DNA from: Nostoc calcicola FACHB-3891
Lineage (GTDB): Bacteria > Cyanobacteriota > Cyanobacteriia > Cyanobacteriales > Nostocaceae
Reading direction: 5' to 3'
Assembly (NCBI RefSeq): GCF_014697355.1
Contig: NZ_JACJRQ010000003.1
Coordinates: 347,094 to 411,093 of the forward strand
DNA: 64,000 bases
Part shown: positions 35,057-43,186 of the stretch, piece by piece
How positions within the stretch are numbered: the first letter of the stretch is position 1
Layout of the letters: each line of letters opens with the position of its first letter
The notes under the pieces: model-generated
What the model was told of the DNA's origin: nothing
Seen by the model: only the letters and a program-made list of their open reading frames with translations
Database searches by the model: none
Position numbers and translations under genes: made by a program

Positions 35057-35755
35057 ATGAAATTAACTAAAAAACTCTCAATAATGGTTTTTAGCTTTAC
35101 CACTACCTTAGCTAGCACTGCTGTGATTAGTGGTACATATATTCCAGTAGCACAAGCACAATACGATCCCAACTATGTTCTAGATCTTAGAGACATAGTT
35201 TATAATGGGGGATTTGAACTCGACCCCCTCGTAGATCCTAACAATCCCAACACTACAAATCCTAATATTACAGGATGGACTAAATCTGGCGATCCGATGG
35301 ATACATCAGGAACTAGAATTAGCAATTTTCCTCAAAGTGGTAATCAGGGTTTGTCACTTGGTGGATTTTTAGACCTCAGTTACATATCGCAAACGCTTTC
35401 CACAAAACCTGGTCAGCAATACGAACTTAGTTACTATTTAGCATCCATAGCTGAAGCTCCCGATCTTGATAATCAGTTCCAAGCATTTGTAGGTGGAAAT
35501 AAAATTTTCGATCGAACAAATATTTCTTTCCAACCATACACGCCATATAAGTTCAATTTCACAGCAGATTCATCATCGACAGAGTTAAAGTTTGGGTCTG
35601 TAGATAGATACGCATTTTTGTATTTAGATAATGTGAGTGTCAAAGCTGTGCCTGAGTCATCAACTATTGGAGGGATAGCAGTTGTAGGATTACTAGGAAT
35701 TTGGCTGAAGAAAAAGCGATCGCTCCCACTACCACCTGATAAACTCTCGAATTGA
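35057..35755 (+). CDS. PEP-CTERM sorted exported protein
   Basis: 232 aa. Signal peptide MKLTKKLSIMVFSFTTTLAS, then the same domain as the preceding gene (YNGGFELDPLVDPNNPNT; GWTKSGDPMDTSGTRISNF; FLYLDNVSVK). It ends in VPESSTIGGIAVVGLLGIWL followed by KKKRS, a canonical PEP-CTERM motif: Pro-Glu-Ser, one membrane helix, basic end. Such proteins are processed by exosortase and usually linked to extracellular polysaccharide. GGAG at 35044-35047 supports ATG 35057. The two genes arose by tandem duplication and are separated by 249 bp that still includes a similar ribosome-binding region. Confidence 0.85.
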   Translation: MKLTKKLSIMVFSFTTTLASTAVISGTYIPVAQAQYDPNYVLDLRDIVYNGGFELDPLVDPNNPNTTNPNITGWTKSGDPMDTSGTRISNFPQSGNQGLSLGGFLDLSYISQTLSTKPGQQYELSYYLASIAEAPDLDNQFQAFVGGNKIFDRTNISFQPYTPYKFNFTADSSSTELKFGSVDRYAFLYLDNVSVKAVPESSTIGGIAVVGLLGIWLKKKRSLPLPPDKLSN

Positions 35756-35820
35756 TGCACATCATTGCCAGACTCACCCCGCAGACTGTCATTTTACCCA
35801 AACCGTAAACCTACTGAACT

Positions 35821-35960
35821 GACAGTGCTGACAAAATCAGTGAAAATCTGGAATGTACAACATTGCTACTTCCACCGAAGATAAAACAATTAAGGTTTGG
35901 GATGTGAACACAGGAAAGGGTTTAGCATTGCTAAACCCCTACTCCCTATTTTTAGGCTAG
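35821..35960 (+). pseudogene. Remnant of a WD-40 repeat gene
   Basis: One frame reads IATSTEDKTIKVWDVNTGKG, an unmistakable WD-40 blade end. Just upstream, in a different frame, is VKIWNV preceded by SADKI, the preceding blade with an internal frameshift. No start or complete blade is left. The surrounding 35756-36031 has no other gene. Confidence 0.65.
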
Positions 35961-36031
35961 AAAAACTAATTGCAAAAGAGACTAGCCTTGAGCAAATTTC
36001 TATGATATAGTTGTAAATGACTAAAAAGCAT

Positions 36032-36105
36032 GGCTCAGTAGCTCAGTTGGTTAGAGCACGGGACTCATAAGCCTGGGGTCGTTGGTTCAACTCCGACCTG
36101 AGCCA
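36032..36105 (+). tRNA. tRNA with CAU anticodon (probably elongator Met)
   Basis: 74 nt. Acceptor GGCTCAG pairs with CTGAGCC, with discriminator A and no encoded CCA. The D arm is GCTC-AGTTGGTTA-GAGC, the anticodon loop CTCATAA carries CAU at 36066-36068, and the T arm is GTTGG-TTCAACT-CCGAC. Positions 31-39 in the anticodon stem are an A-G mismatch and 28-42 a G-U pair. The absence of an initiator-type mismatch at 1-72 excludes initiator Met. A lysidine-modified Ile tRNA cannot be fully excluded. Confidence 0.9.
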
Positions 36106-36219
36106 CTTTAAAAACTATCAAAATAGGGCTAATATACTGTTTTGTACTTTTCCTCTGCCTAGAGTGGCAAAACAGGGCGATCGCTCTCTAACCTGACTGG
36201 GCTGAAACAGAACGTAGGG

Positions 36220-37479
36220 TTACCAGGGTCCCCAGATAGCAAAGGTTATTCCTGGACTCTGTATGTTGACAAACATCGTCTGACCATCGGGGGAGAAACA
36301 AACCCCAGCGAACTCTGATGTGTTGAGGGCATTCCTCGCAAACTTGTAAAGACTGCCACTGGAAGTGATGCCCAGAATGTAATCCGTTCCATCCCCATCT
36401 TCACAAAGGAAGATGTCCCGGTTGGGGAAAACCACAAGATTGTCTGGATTGTCTAGCACACCAGAATTGTTGGGTTCAATATAGAGTTCAACGGTATTAT
36501 TAGCGGGCGAATAACGCCAGATTTGCCCATCTCCAGAACTACCCCCACTCTTGCAAGTGAAGTAGACATAACCACTGCCATAAAAGATGCCTTCCCCACC
36601 TGAAAACCTGGCAGCACCTTTGTTATACCCTTCTGTTCTCACAGAATCAGAGGTGGGATCGGGATTGTTAATCTGTACCCATTCCACCGCTCTAGGCGTA
36701 TTTTTTGGGAAACCTGTAGCTGTGTTAATTCCAGACGACACCGTAATCTTTAATGCGTATAGCAAGCCGCCAGCACTCAGATTGTTGCTTTGGTTGGGAA
36801 TAAAGCGGTAGAAAAGCCCGTTTCCTTGGTCTTCCGTCATGTAGATATACCCTGTGTTGGGGTCTACAGCGGCAGCCTCGTGATTAAAACGCCCCATTGC
36901 AGTTAGTGGGACGGGGGTAACAAAAGTAGTTGCGCTACTGGGAACTTCAAACACATAACCATGCTTCTTGCCGTTATTAGTTTCAAAGGTTTCCTCACAG
37001 CTTAACCAAGACCCTGAAGGCGTAGGACCACCAGCACAATTGCGAATAGTTCCCGCTAGGACTCCTCGATGTTCTACCAAGGTACGGGAAGGACTAACAA
37101 CCAATTTAGTACAACCGCCCCTCGCATTTGAGTTGTACTTGCTGCCACTGGGAGCGCTCAGACCATTGCTAGAAGTGGGAGTGAGTTCGTGGTTGCGAAT
37201 TAGAATCGTATTGCCATTAGATCCTGCAAAAGCACCCATACCATCGTGACCACCGGGTACCCGGTAACTATCATTCATCGTTTGGCCTGTTTCGGACAGT
37301 CTGCGGTAGGTGAATCCAGGTGGTAAATCTAATACTCCGTTGGGGTCGGGCACTAAATTGCCGTAGGGACCCGCAGCGATCGCGGGTTTAGCATAAAATG
37401 CTTGCAAAGGAGATAGAAGGACAGCACCTGTAGCTGATGCCCCTGCCAGCGTAAAAAACTGACGTCTTGATAGATTCAA
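36220..37479 (-). CDS. PhoX-like (DUF839) Tat-exported phosphatase family protein
   Basis: 419 aa. Tat signal LSRRQFFTLAGASATGAVLL is right at the N-terminus. The mature part has the PhoX/DUF839 beta-propeller signatures GVLDLPPGFTYRRLSETGQT, GHDGMGAFAG, ILIRNHELTP, ARGGCTKLVV, SWLSCEETFETN, and FNHEAAAVDPNTGYIYMTED. PhoX enzymes are calcium/iron phosphatases releasing phosphate from esters in the periplasm, but shorter DUF839 proteins like this may have other roles. TTG 37479 is preferred: GGGAG is 6 nt upstream and it places the Tat motif at residues 4-5. The frame continues upstream to another TTG at 37536 without a ribosome-binding site. No Pho-box is evident. Confidence 0.8.
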   Translation of the reverse strand: MNLSRRQFFTLAGASATGAVLLSPLQAFYAKPAIAAGPYGNLVPDPNGVLDLPPGFTYRRLSETGQTMNDSYRVPGGHDGMGAFAGSNGNTILIRNHELTPTSSNGLSAPSGSKYNSNARGGCTKLVVSPSRTLVEHRGVLAGTIRNCAGGPTPSGSWLSCEETFETNNGKKHGYVFEVPSSATTFVTPVPLTAMGRFNHEAAAVDPNTGYIYMTEDQGNGLFYRFIPNQSNNLSAGGLLYALKITVSSGINTATGFPKNTPRAVEWVQINNPDPTSDSVRTEGYNKGAARFSGGEGIFYGSGYVYFTCKSGGSSGDGQIWRYSPANNTVELYIEPNNSGVLDNPDNLVVFPNRDIFLCEDGDGTDYILGITSSGSLYKFARNALNTSEFAGVCFSPDGQTMFVNIQSPGITFAIWGPW

Positions 37480-37618
37480 TGTATACTCCCTAATGTTTTG
37501 GAAGAGGCTTAATTTGTTGCAAATAACCAGCCTCAATTATCTAGGACAAGCAGGTTTTTTCCAATTAATAAGAGGTTAAAAAAAGATTATTCAAGCACAG
37601 TGATTTCCAGGAGGTTAT

Positions 37619-38107
37619 ATGGTAACTTTTGATAACTCGCTTTTTGTATTAAAGATTTTCGTGGTACTCGGCTGTGGGTTAATGGCTGGAGTCTTTTTTG
37701 CCTTCTCCACCTTTGTGATTAACGCCCTTGCCCGACTTCAGCCGATGCAGGGCATTGCTGCGATGCAATCGATCAATATCACAGCGATCAATCCGTTGTT
37801 TATGACGGTGCTGTTTGGAACGGCTGCGGCTTGCATCGTTCTTTTAGTCTTCTCAGTGTTAAAGTGGCATCAACCCGGTGCTGTTTACTTGCTTGTAGGT
37901 AGCCTGCTGTATCTCGTCGGCACATTAGGCGTGACTATTGTGTGCAATGTGCCGCTTAATGATGCGCTGGCAAAAGTCGAGCCAGGTAGCACCATAGCCG
38001 TGAATTTATGGTCTAGCTATCTTACCAATTGGACAATTTGGAATCACATTCGAGCAGCAGCGGCACTAGTAGCAGCGGCATTGTTCACCATGACCGTCTC
38101 CTCCTAG
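37619..38107 (+). CDS. DUF1772 (anthrone oxygenase-like) membrane protein
   Basis: 162 aa, four membrane helices (about residues 10-30, 58-78, 86-108, 137-157). The N-terminal CGLMAGVFFAFSTFVINALA, the central INPLFMTVLFGTAA and NVPLNDALAKVEP are characteristic of the DUF1772 family. Its best-known members are fungal anthrone oxygenases; bacterial ones have no assigned function. AGGAGG lies 4 nt before ATG 37619. It is divergent from the PhoX-like gene with 139 bp between. Confidence 0.82.
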   Translation: MVTFDNSLFVLKIFVVLGCGLMAGVFFAFSTFVINALARLQPMQGIAAMQSINITAINPLFMTVLFGTAAACIVLLVFSVLKWHQPGAVYLLVGSLLYLVGTLGVTIVCNVPLNDALAKVEPGSTIAVNLWSSYLTNWTIWNHIRAAAALVAAALFTMTVSS

Positions 38108-38145
38108 AGCCTCCTGTGCCCCATATCCCAATACACCACTTGGCA

Positions 38146-40266
38146 CTATTTAATATGGCGGATGACTTCGGCAACTGACCAAGCTTGAGCGATCGCTCCT
38201 CTGGGTGTATGAGGTGGATCGCCATCAAAAATCTCAGAAATAGAACCAATACAACCAGCAAATAAAAAGTGATCTATCAGGGGTTGCCAATCAAAAGGCA
38301 ATGCCTGTTGTGGATAAAAGCGTTGCCAAGCGCGAATATAAGGGCCAATTAACCAAGCCCAAACACTGCCTTGATGATAAGCGCGATCGCGTTGCTCTTG
38401 GTTGCCCTCATATTTCCCTTTGTATTCGGGATCTCCTGGATCGAGACTACGAAGCCCATAGGGAGTCAGTAAGCTGGAAGTTGCCAAATCTAGTATTTGA
38501 CATCCTTGGTGTTCAGAAAACCCACAATGGTGCAGCGACAGCGCTAAAACAGCATTGGGACGAATTTGAAAATTTCGGCGATCGTCCGGCTCAATAGTAT
38601 CGTAGAGATAACCTAGCTGAGGATTCCAAAACTTTTGCAGCGAATTTTTTACCTTTTGTGCTTGTTGAGCATAACGCTGCGCTTGTTTACTAAGACGCAC
38701 TGGTTCACCAAACTCAAGTTGACTCAAGCGTTTTGCCCACTGACTTAGCCAACATAAAGCCGAATACCACAGCGCATTGATTTCCACTGGCTTACCACAA
38801 CGAGGAGTAACAGGGTTTGGCCCAATCACCACATCCATCCAAGTCAGGGCTACACCGCGAGCATCCCAACCAATTAGTCCATCGGTAGCATCAGCCTGGA
38901 TATTATAGCGTGTACCACCGACAAAAGCTTTATGAATTTGCTGCACTACAGGAAACTGCTCTGCCAAAAACTGCCAGTCTTGTGTAGCTTCCAAATAAAG
39001 TCCTAAAGTTTCAATCCACCAAAGCGGTGCATCGATACTGTTATAAAAGGGTTCACTATCGGCATCAGGAAAGGCATTAGGAATCAAACCGTGGCGACAA
39101 TAATGCCCAAAAGCTTGCAATAGTGCTTTTGCTAAGTCAAAGCGCTGGGGAACTAGCGTCAATCCTGGTAAGGCAATTAATGTATCCCGCGCCCAGTCAT
39201 TAAACCAGTGATAACCAGCAATCACCGTCGGACCTGCTATTGAGGCTCGATAGACGATAAAGCGATCGCTGGCTTTGAGTAGTTGTTGCCTGATTGAGGA
39301 GTGGGGAGTGGGGAGTGGGGGGTAGAGATTGGACGACTCTTTCTTAGTCCCTAGTCCCCACTCCCCAGTCCCTCCTTCACTCCATCCAAAAATCTGAGAT
39401 AGCCTTTCTTGTTCCGCCTCCACTGTTTCTGCAAAGGTTTCGGCGGTAAGAACGTCTAGCACAGAATTGGGAAGACCTTCTCGTGCTTCTAGAGTCACCG
39501 CATCTCCTGGTTGGAGTTTAACTGTTAAGTAACCAGGACTGTGGAGGTCTTCCTTGTCACCTAATCCCCGTTTTGTCTCCTCCAAAAATCGATAATTCCA
39601 ATACCAAACTGCATCTGGTTGATAATTGCCTTGTGTCCAACGCAGATGCCAAGGTATACCATAATGCTCAAATTTTCTAGCTTGGAGGCAGACTTGCTGT
39701 TGTCCAAGCAATTGGGAGAACTGTAATTCTGGGCTAAAAGCCTGTTGATGATGAAAGTTACGTTCTGCTATCAGAAGTCGCAGCCGTAAAATAGCTTGTT
39801 CGCTTCCCTCATAGCGATATTGAATTAAAATCCGATGAGACAATTGCTTAGGGGCATTGGGCATGGGGGACAATGAAAAATTACCTCTTTCCCCTCTGCT
39901 CCCCACTCCCCACTCCCTACACCCCTCCCAACCATAAGGCATCACCAATTGTCTAGTTAATTGCCAGTTATCTTGACCCCAAATCCATTTTGGAACTGGG
40001 TTAATATCAAAAGAGCGCAACAGTTCGTAGCCCGATCGCTCTATCCGACCGTTACCCCAAATATTTGTCCCCAGCGCCACAACATTCCCTAATACTTCCA
40101 AGCTAGCTTCTAGGTGTGATAACAACAAGGTACGCTCAGAAGGGGGGTTTGTAGCAGCAAATAACCAACCGTGATAAGTGCGTGTGCGGATGTCAGAAAT
40201 CGTACCACTGGCAAAACTTCCTAGACCATTGGTAAGCAACCATTCTCTTGTATCTAAATCAGACAT
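38146..40266 (-). CDS. Amylo-alpha-1,6-glucosidase / glycogen debranching enzyme
   Basis: 706 aa. The N-terminal beta-sandwich (GDE_N-type) begins REWLLTNGLGSFASGTISDI. The C-terminal (alpha/alpha)6 barrel has GYHWFNDWARDTLIALPGLT, PNAFPDADSEPFYNSIDAPL, GWDARGVALTWMDV, CGKPVEINALWYSAL and AYHQGSVWAWLIGPYIRAW. These enzymes remove alpha-1,6 branch stubs in glycogen catabolism and sit in the cytosol. Two stretches (residues about 112-139 and 296-323) are low-complexity and derive from heptameric repeats (separate entries); they fall in surface loops of the N domain and in the hinge between domains. The ATG at 40266 gives the family-standard start. No operon partner. Confidence 0.88.
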   Translation of the reverse strand: MSDLDTREWLLTNGLGSFASGTISDIRTRTYHGWLFAATNPPSERTLLLSHLEASLEVLGNVVALGTNIWGNGRIERSGYELLRSFDINPVPKWIWGQDNWQLTRQLVMPYGWEGCREWGVGSRGERGNFSLSPMPNAPKQLSHRILIQYRYEGSEQAILRLRLLIAERNFHHQQAFSPELQFSQLLGQQQVCLQARKFEHYGIPWHLRWTQGNYQPDAVWYWNYRFLEETKRGLGDKEDLHSPGYLTVKLQPGDAVTLEAREGLPNSVLDVLTAETFAETVEAEQERLSQIFGWSEGGTGEWGLGTKKESSNLYPPLPTPHSSIRQQLLKASDRFIVYRASIAGPTVIAGYHWFNDWARDTLIALPGLTLVPQRFDLAKALLQAFGHYCRHGLIPNAFPDADSEPFYNSIDAPLWWIETLGLYLEATQDWQFLAEQFPVVQQIHKAFVGGTRYNIQADATDGLIGWDARGVALTWMDVVIGPNPVTPRCGKPVEINALWYSALCWLSQWAKRLSQLEFGEPVRLSKQAQRYAQQAQKVKNSLQKFWNPQLGYLYDTIEPDDRRNFQIRPNAVLALSLHHCGFSEHQGCQILDLATSSLLTPYGLRSLDPGDPEYKGKYEGNQEQRDRAYHQGSVWAWLIGPYIRAWQRFYPQQALPFDWQPLIDHFLFAGCIGSISEIFDGDPPHTPRGAIAQAWSVAEVIRHIK
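39296..39381 (-). repeat. In-frame STRR-type heptamer repeat (hinge of debranching enzyme)
   Basis: GGGGAGT heptamers in tandem (39300-39325) face CTAGTCCCCACTCCCCAGTC (39352-39371), making a hairpin-forming insert that encodes a Gly/Trp/Ser/Pro-rich stretch of about 28 residues without breaking the frame. Confidence 0.8.
39848..39930 (-). repeat. In-frame STRR-type heptamer repeat (N domain of debranching enzyme)
   Basis: CTCCCCACTCCCCACTCCC heptamers and GGGGCATTGGGCATGGGGG read in frame as roughly GCREWGVGSRGERG...SPMPNAP. This is the same repeat class as 39296-39381, inserted a second time in the same gene. Confidence 0.78.
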
Positions 40267-40295
40267 TGGCTACTCAAAATCGTTATGAGTATGAT
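40266..40295 (+). promoter_or_regulatory. Candidate promoter of the 2-Cys peroxiredoxin gene
   Basis: TTGGCT (40266-40271) and TATGAT (40290-40295) are separated by 18 bp, 103 bp before the start codon. Matches are 4/6 and 5/6 to the sigma-70 consensus. It overlaps the 5' end of the divergent debranching-enzyme gene. Confidence 0.4.
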
Positions 40296-40397
40296 ATAGT
40301 CGTAACAGATCGTAATCAAACTGTGAGAGCGTGGATGGGTGAGTTTTACCTGACCCAAATTCCAACGCTACTAAACCGATAAAGGAGAATTGAGTTA

Positions 40398-41009
40398 ATG
40401 TCCCTAACTTACGGAACAGAAGGAAGCCTCCGCGTTGGTCAGCAAGCTCCCGATTTCACAGCAACCGCTGTGGTAGACCAGGAATTTAAGACAATCAAAC
40501 TTTCCGATTATCGCGGTAAGTACGTCGTCCTGTTTTTCTACCCCCTAGACTTTACCTTTGTTTGTCCTACTGAAATTACAGCATTTAGCGATCGCTACGA
40601 AGAATTCAAGAAAATTAATACGGAAATCCTTGGGGCTTCCGTAGATAGCGAATTCTCCCACCTCGCTTGGATTCAAACCGATCGTAAGTCTGGTGGCGTT
40701 GGCGACCTGAATTATCCTCTAGTCTCCGACATCAAGAAAGAGATCAGCGCTGCTTACAATGTGCTTGACCCAGCAGCAGGCATTGCCTTGCGTGGTCTGT
40801 TCATCATCGACAAAGATGGTATCATACAGCACGCCACAATTAACAACTTAGCTTTTGGTCGTAGCGTTGATGAAACCCTGCGGACATTACAAGCAATTCA
40901 GTATGTTCAATCTCACCCAGACGAAGTGTGCCCAGCTGGTTGGCAACCTGGTGACAAAACAATGAATCCTGACCCAGTGAAGTCCAAAGTTTACTTCTCT
41001 GCTGTCTAG
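40398..41009 (+). CDS. Typical 2-Cys peroxiredoxin (AhpC/TSA)
   Basis: 203 aa, usual length. Peroxidatic Cys56 is in [10 protein letters not shown] and resolving Cys178 in [20 protein letters not shown] and the C-terminal [10 protein letters not shown] (YF motif of overoxidation-sensitive eukaryotic-type enzymes; GGVGDL is also present) agree. It reduces H2O2 and alkyl hydroperoxides using thioredoxins, protecting photosynthetic cells. AGGAG lies about 9 nt upstream of ATG 40398 (within AAAGGAGAATTGAGTT). It is followed at 175 bp by another thioredoxin-fold peroxidase gene. Confidence 0.94.
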   Translation: MSLTYGTEGSLRVGQQAPDFTATAVVDQEFKTIKLSDYRGKYVVLFFYPLDFTFVCPTEITAFSDRYEEFKKINTEILGASVDSEFSHLAWIQTDRKSGGVGDLNYPLVSDIKKEISAAYNVLDPAAGIALRGLFIIDKDGIIQHATINNLAFGRSVDETLRTLQAIQYVQSHPDEVCPAGWQPGDKTMNPDPVKSKVYFSAV

Positions 41010-41183
41010 ATTAGGTTTGCTGGAGTTAATTCGGCAATTAACAATAACCACAGATAAACAAAGAATCTATCTGTGGTTTTCTCGTCAAAAGGGAATGGGG
41101 ATGAGAGAGAAGAATTAATAACCGATGTCCAATGCCCATTGCTCATTGCCCAATGCCCAATTATTTTAAATAATCTAAAAAAT

Positions 41184-41726
41184 ATGCTGACCTCAACTAA
41201 TTTTACCGGCTTATTAAATGAGCGATTCTTTCGTAATTTTTTACCAGTTCCGGCTACAAATCAACTTAGATTAGGGGTAGGAACACCAGATTTCCAGTTG
41301 CCAGATATCACCAACGGTACTTTAGTAAAATTGTCTGATTATAAAGGTAAACAACCAGTGTTACTTGCATTTACTCGCATCTTTACTGAAAAGCAATACT
41401 GCCCTTTTTGTTTTCCCCACATCAAAGCTTTAAATGAGAATTACGAAGAATTTAAAAATCGTGGTATAGAAGTTTTAATGGTTACTAGTACCGATGAACG
41501 GCAGAGTCAAATAGTTGTGAGAGATTTAGGCTTACAAATGCCGTTACTTAGCGATCCTAGTTGTCGAGTGTTTCGTACCTATAATGTAGGACAAGCTCTT
41601 GGAGCGCCTTTACCAGCACAGTTTGTATTAGATAAACAAGGTAAACTCCAATATTTTCATTTATTTTCCTTCCTGGATCATAATGCTAGTGTTGAGACAT
41701 TGTTAGAACAATTCATCGAGTATTAA
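41184..41726 (+). CDS. Peroxiredoxin-like redoxin (AhpC/TSA fold)
   Basis: 180 aa. Thioredoxin-fold protein with GTPDFQLPDITNGTLVKLSD, LLAFTRIFTEKQYCPFCFPH (CPFC-type active site, first Cys at the peroxidatic position), EVLMVTSTDERQ and AQFVLDKQGKLQYFH. This is the PRX-like2/AhpC-TSA pattern, likely a thiol peroxidase or thiol-disulfide reductase in the cytosol. ATG 41184 is selected; the frame is open back to 41073, but that stretch translates repeated GCCCAATGCCCAAT-type intergenic DNA. It probably forms a stress-defence pair with the 2-Cys enzyme upstream, although a 175-bp gap makes a shared transcript uncertain. Confidence 0.82.
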   Translation: MLTSTNFTGLLNERFFRNFLPVPATNQLRLGVGTPDFQLPDITNGTLVKLSDYKGKQPVLLAFTRIFTEKQYCPFCFPHIKALNENYEEFKNRGIEVLMVTSTDERQSQIVVRDLGLQMPLLSDPSCRVFRTYNVGQALGAPLPAQFVLDKQGKLQYFHLFSFLDHNASVETLLEQFIEY

Positions 41727-41890
41727 TAAAAAAATGATGTTTTCAACTTGAAATTAACCTGAGAAAAGATAGCTAAATTATAAATTAATTTATCGCTCGA
41801 ATACTGAATTGAAAATCTATTTTGTTAGATGTTTTAGTTTGGTAATTTTAAGAGCGATCGCATTTTGTATATCACAGCAATCTAATTTTT

Positions 41891-42313
41891 TTACTGTGTC
41901 CAATCTTCTATTTGAATATTCTCTATTTTTTCAAAATCAGCTACATTTGCTGTCACTAAAATGTATCCTTCGGAACGAGCTACAGCAGCTATTCGACAAT
42001 CCTGAGTTCCAATGCGTTTGATTTTTGTAGATAAGGATTGATAAATATTTTCTGCCTCGTTAGTGTAAGGCAGGATTTGAAAGTAATGTAATGCGGAAAA
42101 TAATTCTGCAAAATATCTGTATGCATTCGTAACAGATGGCTTTTGCCTCATTCTTTGGATAGTTGCCAAAGCCCCTTGTACGATCTCCTCAACAGTAATA
42201 ATACTAATAAATATCAATTCAGGAGATGTGCTTAAAATACGCTCTGTTAATTGTGGAATATTACGTCTTTTATCGAGGTAATTACTAACAATGCTCGTAT
42301 CGAGTAGATACAC
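41891..42313 (-). CDS. PIN-domain toxin (VapC-like ribonuclease)
   Basis: 140 aa. Acidic active-site residues are in order: Asp5 (LLDTS), Glu42/43 (TVEEIVQG), Asp105 (GTQDCRIAAVA) and Asp126 in TANVADFEKI. This is a complete PIN nuclease of the type II toxin family, which cleaves tRNA or other RNA. The antitoxin-like gene lies just upstream on the same strand (18 bp). ATG 42313 has no strong ribosome-binding site, common for the second gene of such pairs. Confidence 0.85.
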   Translation of the reverse strand: MYLLDTSIVSNYLDKRRNIPQLTERILSTSPELIFISIITVEEIVQGALATIQRMRQKPSVTNAYRYFAELFSALHYFQILPYTNEAENIYQSLSTKIKRIGTQDCRIAAVARSEGYILVTANVADFEKIENIQIEDWTQ

Positions 42314-42331
42314 TGAATTAGAACCTAAAAA

Positions 42332-42508
42332 TTATTTACTATCTAAAACTCTCTTGATTTCTTGTTTTTCTATATCTCGAAATTTCTGAATTTCCAAGAG
42401 TGTATTTTCCCAGAATTCACCTTCAAATTTACCAGCTAGCTTTGCTAGAGGATGTTCGGGAATTAGAGTTTTTTTATCTTTCTTTTTTGGTAGCTTGTTA
42501 ATTGTCAT
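42332..42508 (-). CDS. Probable antitoxin partner of the PIN toxin
   Basis: 58 aa, starting MTINKLPKKKDKKTLIPEHP. A basic head, then LAKLAGKFEGEFWENTLLEI and a charged helix, an antitoxin composition seen beside PIN toxins in cyanobacteria. It has no canonical DNA-binding motif that I can identify. The longer frame to 42562 runs into unrelated upstream sequence and is not adopted. Function rests mainly on position. Confidence 0.6.
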   Translation of the reverse strand: MTINKLPKKKDKKTLIPEHPLAKLAGKFEGEFWENTLLEIQKFRDIEKQEIKRVLDSK

Positions 42509-42769
42509 TGAAATTGCAATTGCTATATATGCGAATATTATTTTATCGTAATTACCACACATCTGACAAAGCGCGATCGTGTTTGGAGCGTGATGACAAA
42601 TTTGATTATTTCGTTACGATTTATGATTTATCGAACAGCAACATTGGCGTCAGTCGTCAGAATGGGCTAAACCTTAGCTATCCGCTAACAGCAATGTTTT
42701 CTGTGCGAGTGGCGGATAGCGACGCGGAAAGTGAGTACTTGATACGGCAATTAGTATAACATAAAACTT

Positions 42770-42800
42770 AGCCGTCCTAGAAGGACGGGGCTTGTATCCC
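42770..42800 (+). repeat. IS200/IS605-like hairpin end
   Basis: CCGTCCTAGAAGGACGG followed by GGCTTGTATCCC is a subterminal hairpin that I associate with ends of IS200/IS605-family elements in cyanobacteria. No transposase is left. It immediately precedes a gene fragment lacking its start. Confidence 0.4.
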
Positions 42801-42805
42801 ATTAA

Positions 42806-43024
42806 TTTCGGTCAGAAATAATTGAGATCCCCGTTGAATTAACTCACTTTAAGCTCCATAATGCTCTCCAGGAGCGTCTTAAATTTTTGCTATACCGTCA
42901 GGATGCGGGTGAGGATTTGAGCCAAACAGAGCGGTTGGAAGCTGAGGAACTTGTGGAGTTCGCAGAATTTTTGTCTCTATTGAAATTACGGTCACATCGT
43001 GTTGTGAAGAAGTTAGGGGCATAA
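42806..43024 (+). pseudogene. 5'-truncated small gene (partner of HNH-type cassettes)
   Basis: 72 codons are open from a TAA at 42803 to the TAA at 43022, with no start codon in the first third. The product contains LQERLKFLLYRQDAGEDLSQ and EAEELVEFAEFLSLLKLRSH, a pattern I know from small proteins encoded just upstream of HNH nucleases in cyanobacteria. The 5' end is replaced by the hairpin remnant. A following mini-frame at 43038-43097 (MSTIPNSLGRLIIRAAGDC, then TGA) looks like the N-terminus of such an HNH protein cut by a stop. The whole appears to be a dead two-gene cassette. Confidence 0.6.
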
Positions 43025-43186
43025 GTTGAGCGTATCGATGTCCACAATTCCAAATTCTTTAGGGCGATTAATTATTCGTGCAGCAGGCGATTGCTGATTC
43101 CCAAACTCGATATACACCAATCCCCACTCCCTCTCTAATTCATTTGCCTTGGGCATTGCGATCGCTTATGCTAAATGTCAGTCTAA

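Noticed and set aside
41073..41183. N-terminal extension of the redoxin gene
   Set aside because: Translates GCCCAATGCCCAAT-type repeats; the conserved start is ATG 41184.
42502..42759. Plus-strand frame of 85 codons
   Set aside because: It crosses the antitoxin start and interspersed repeats; composition not protein-like.
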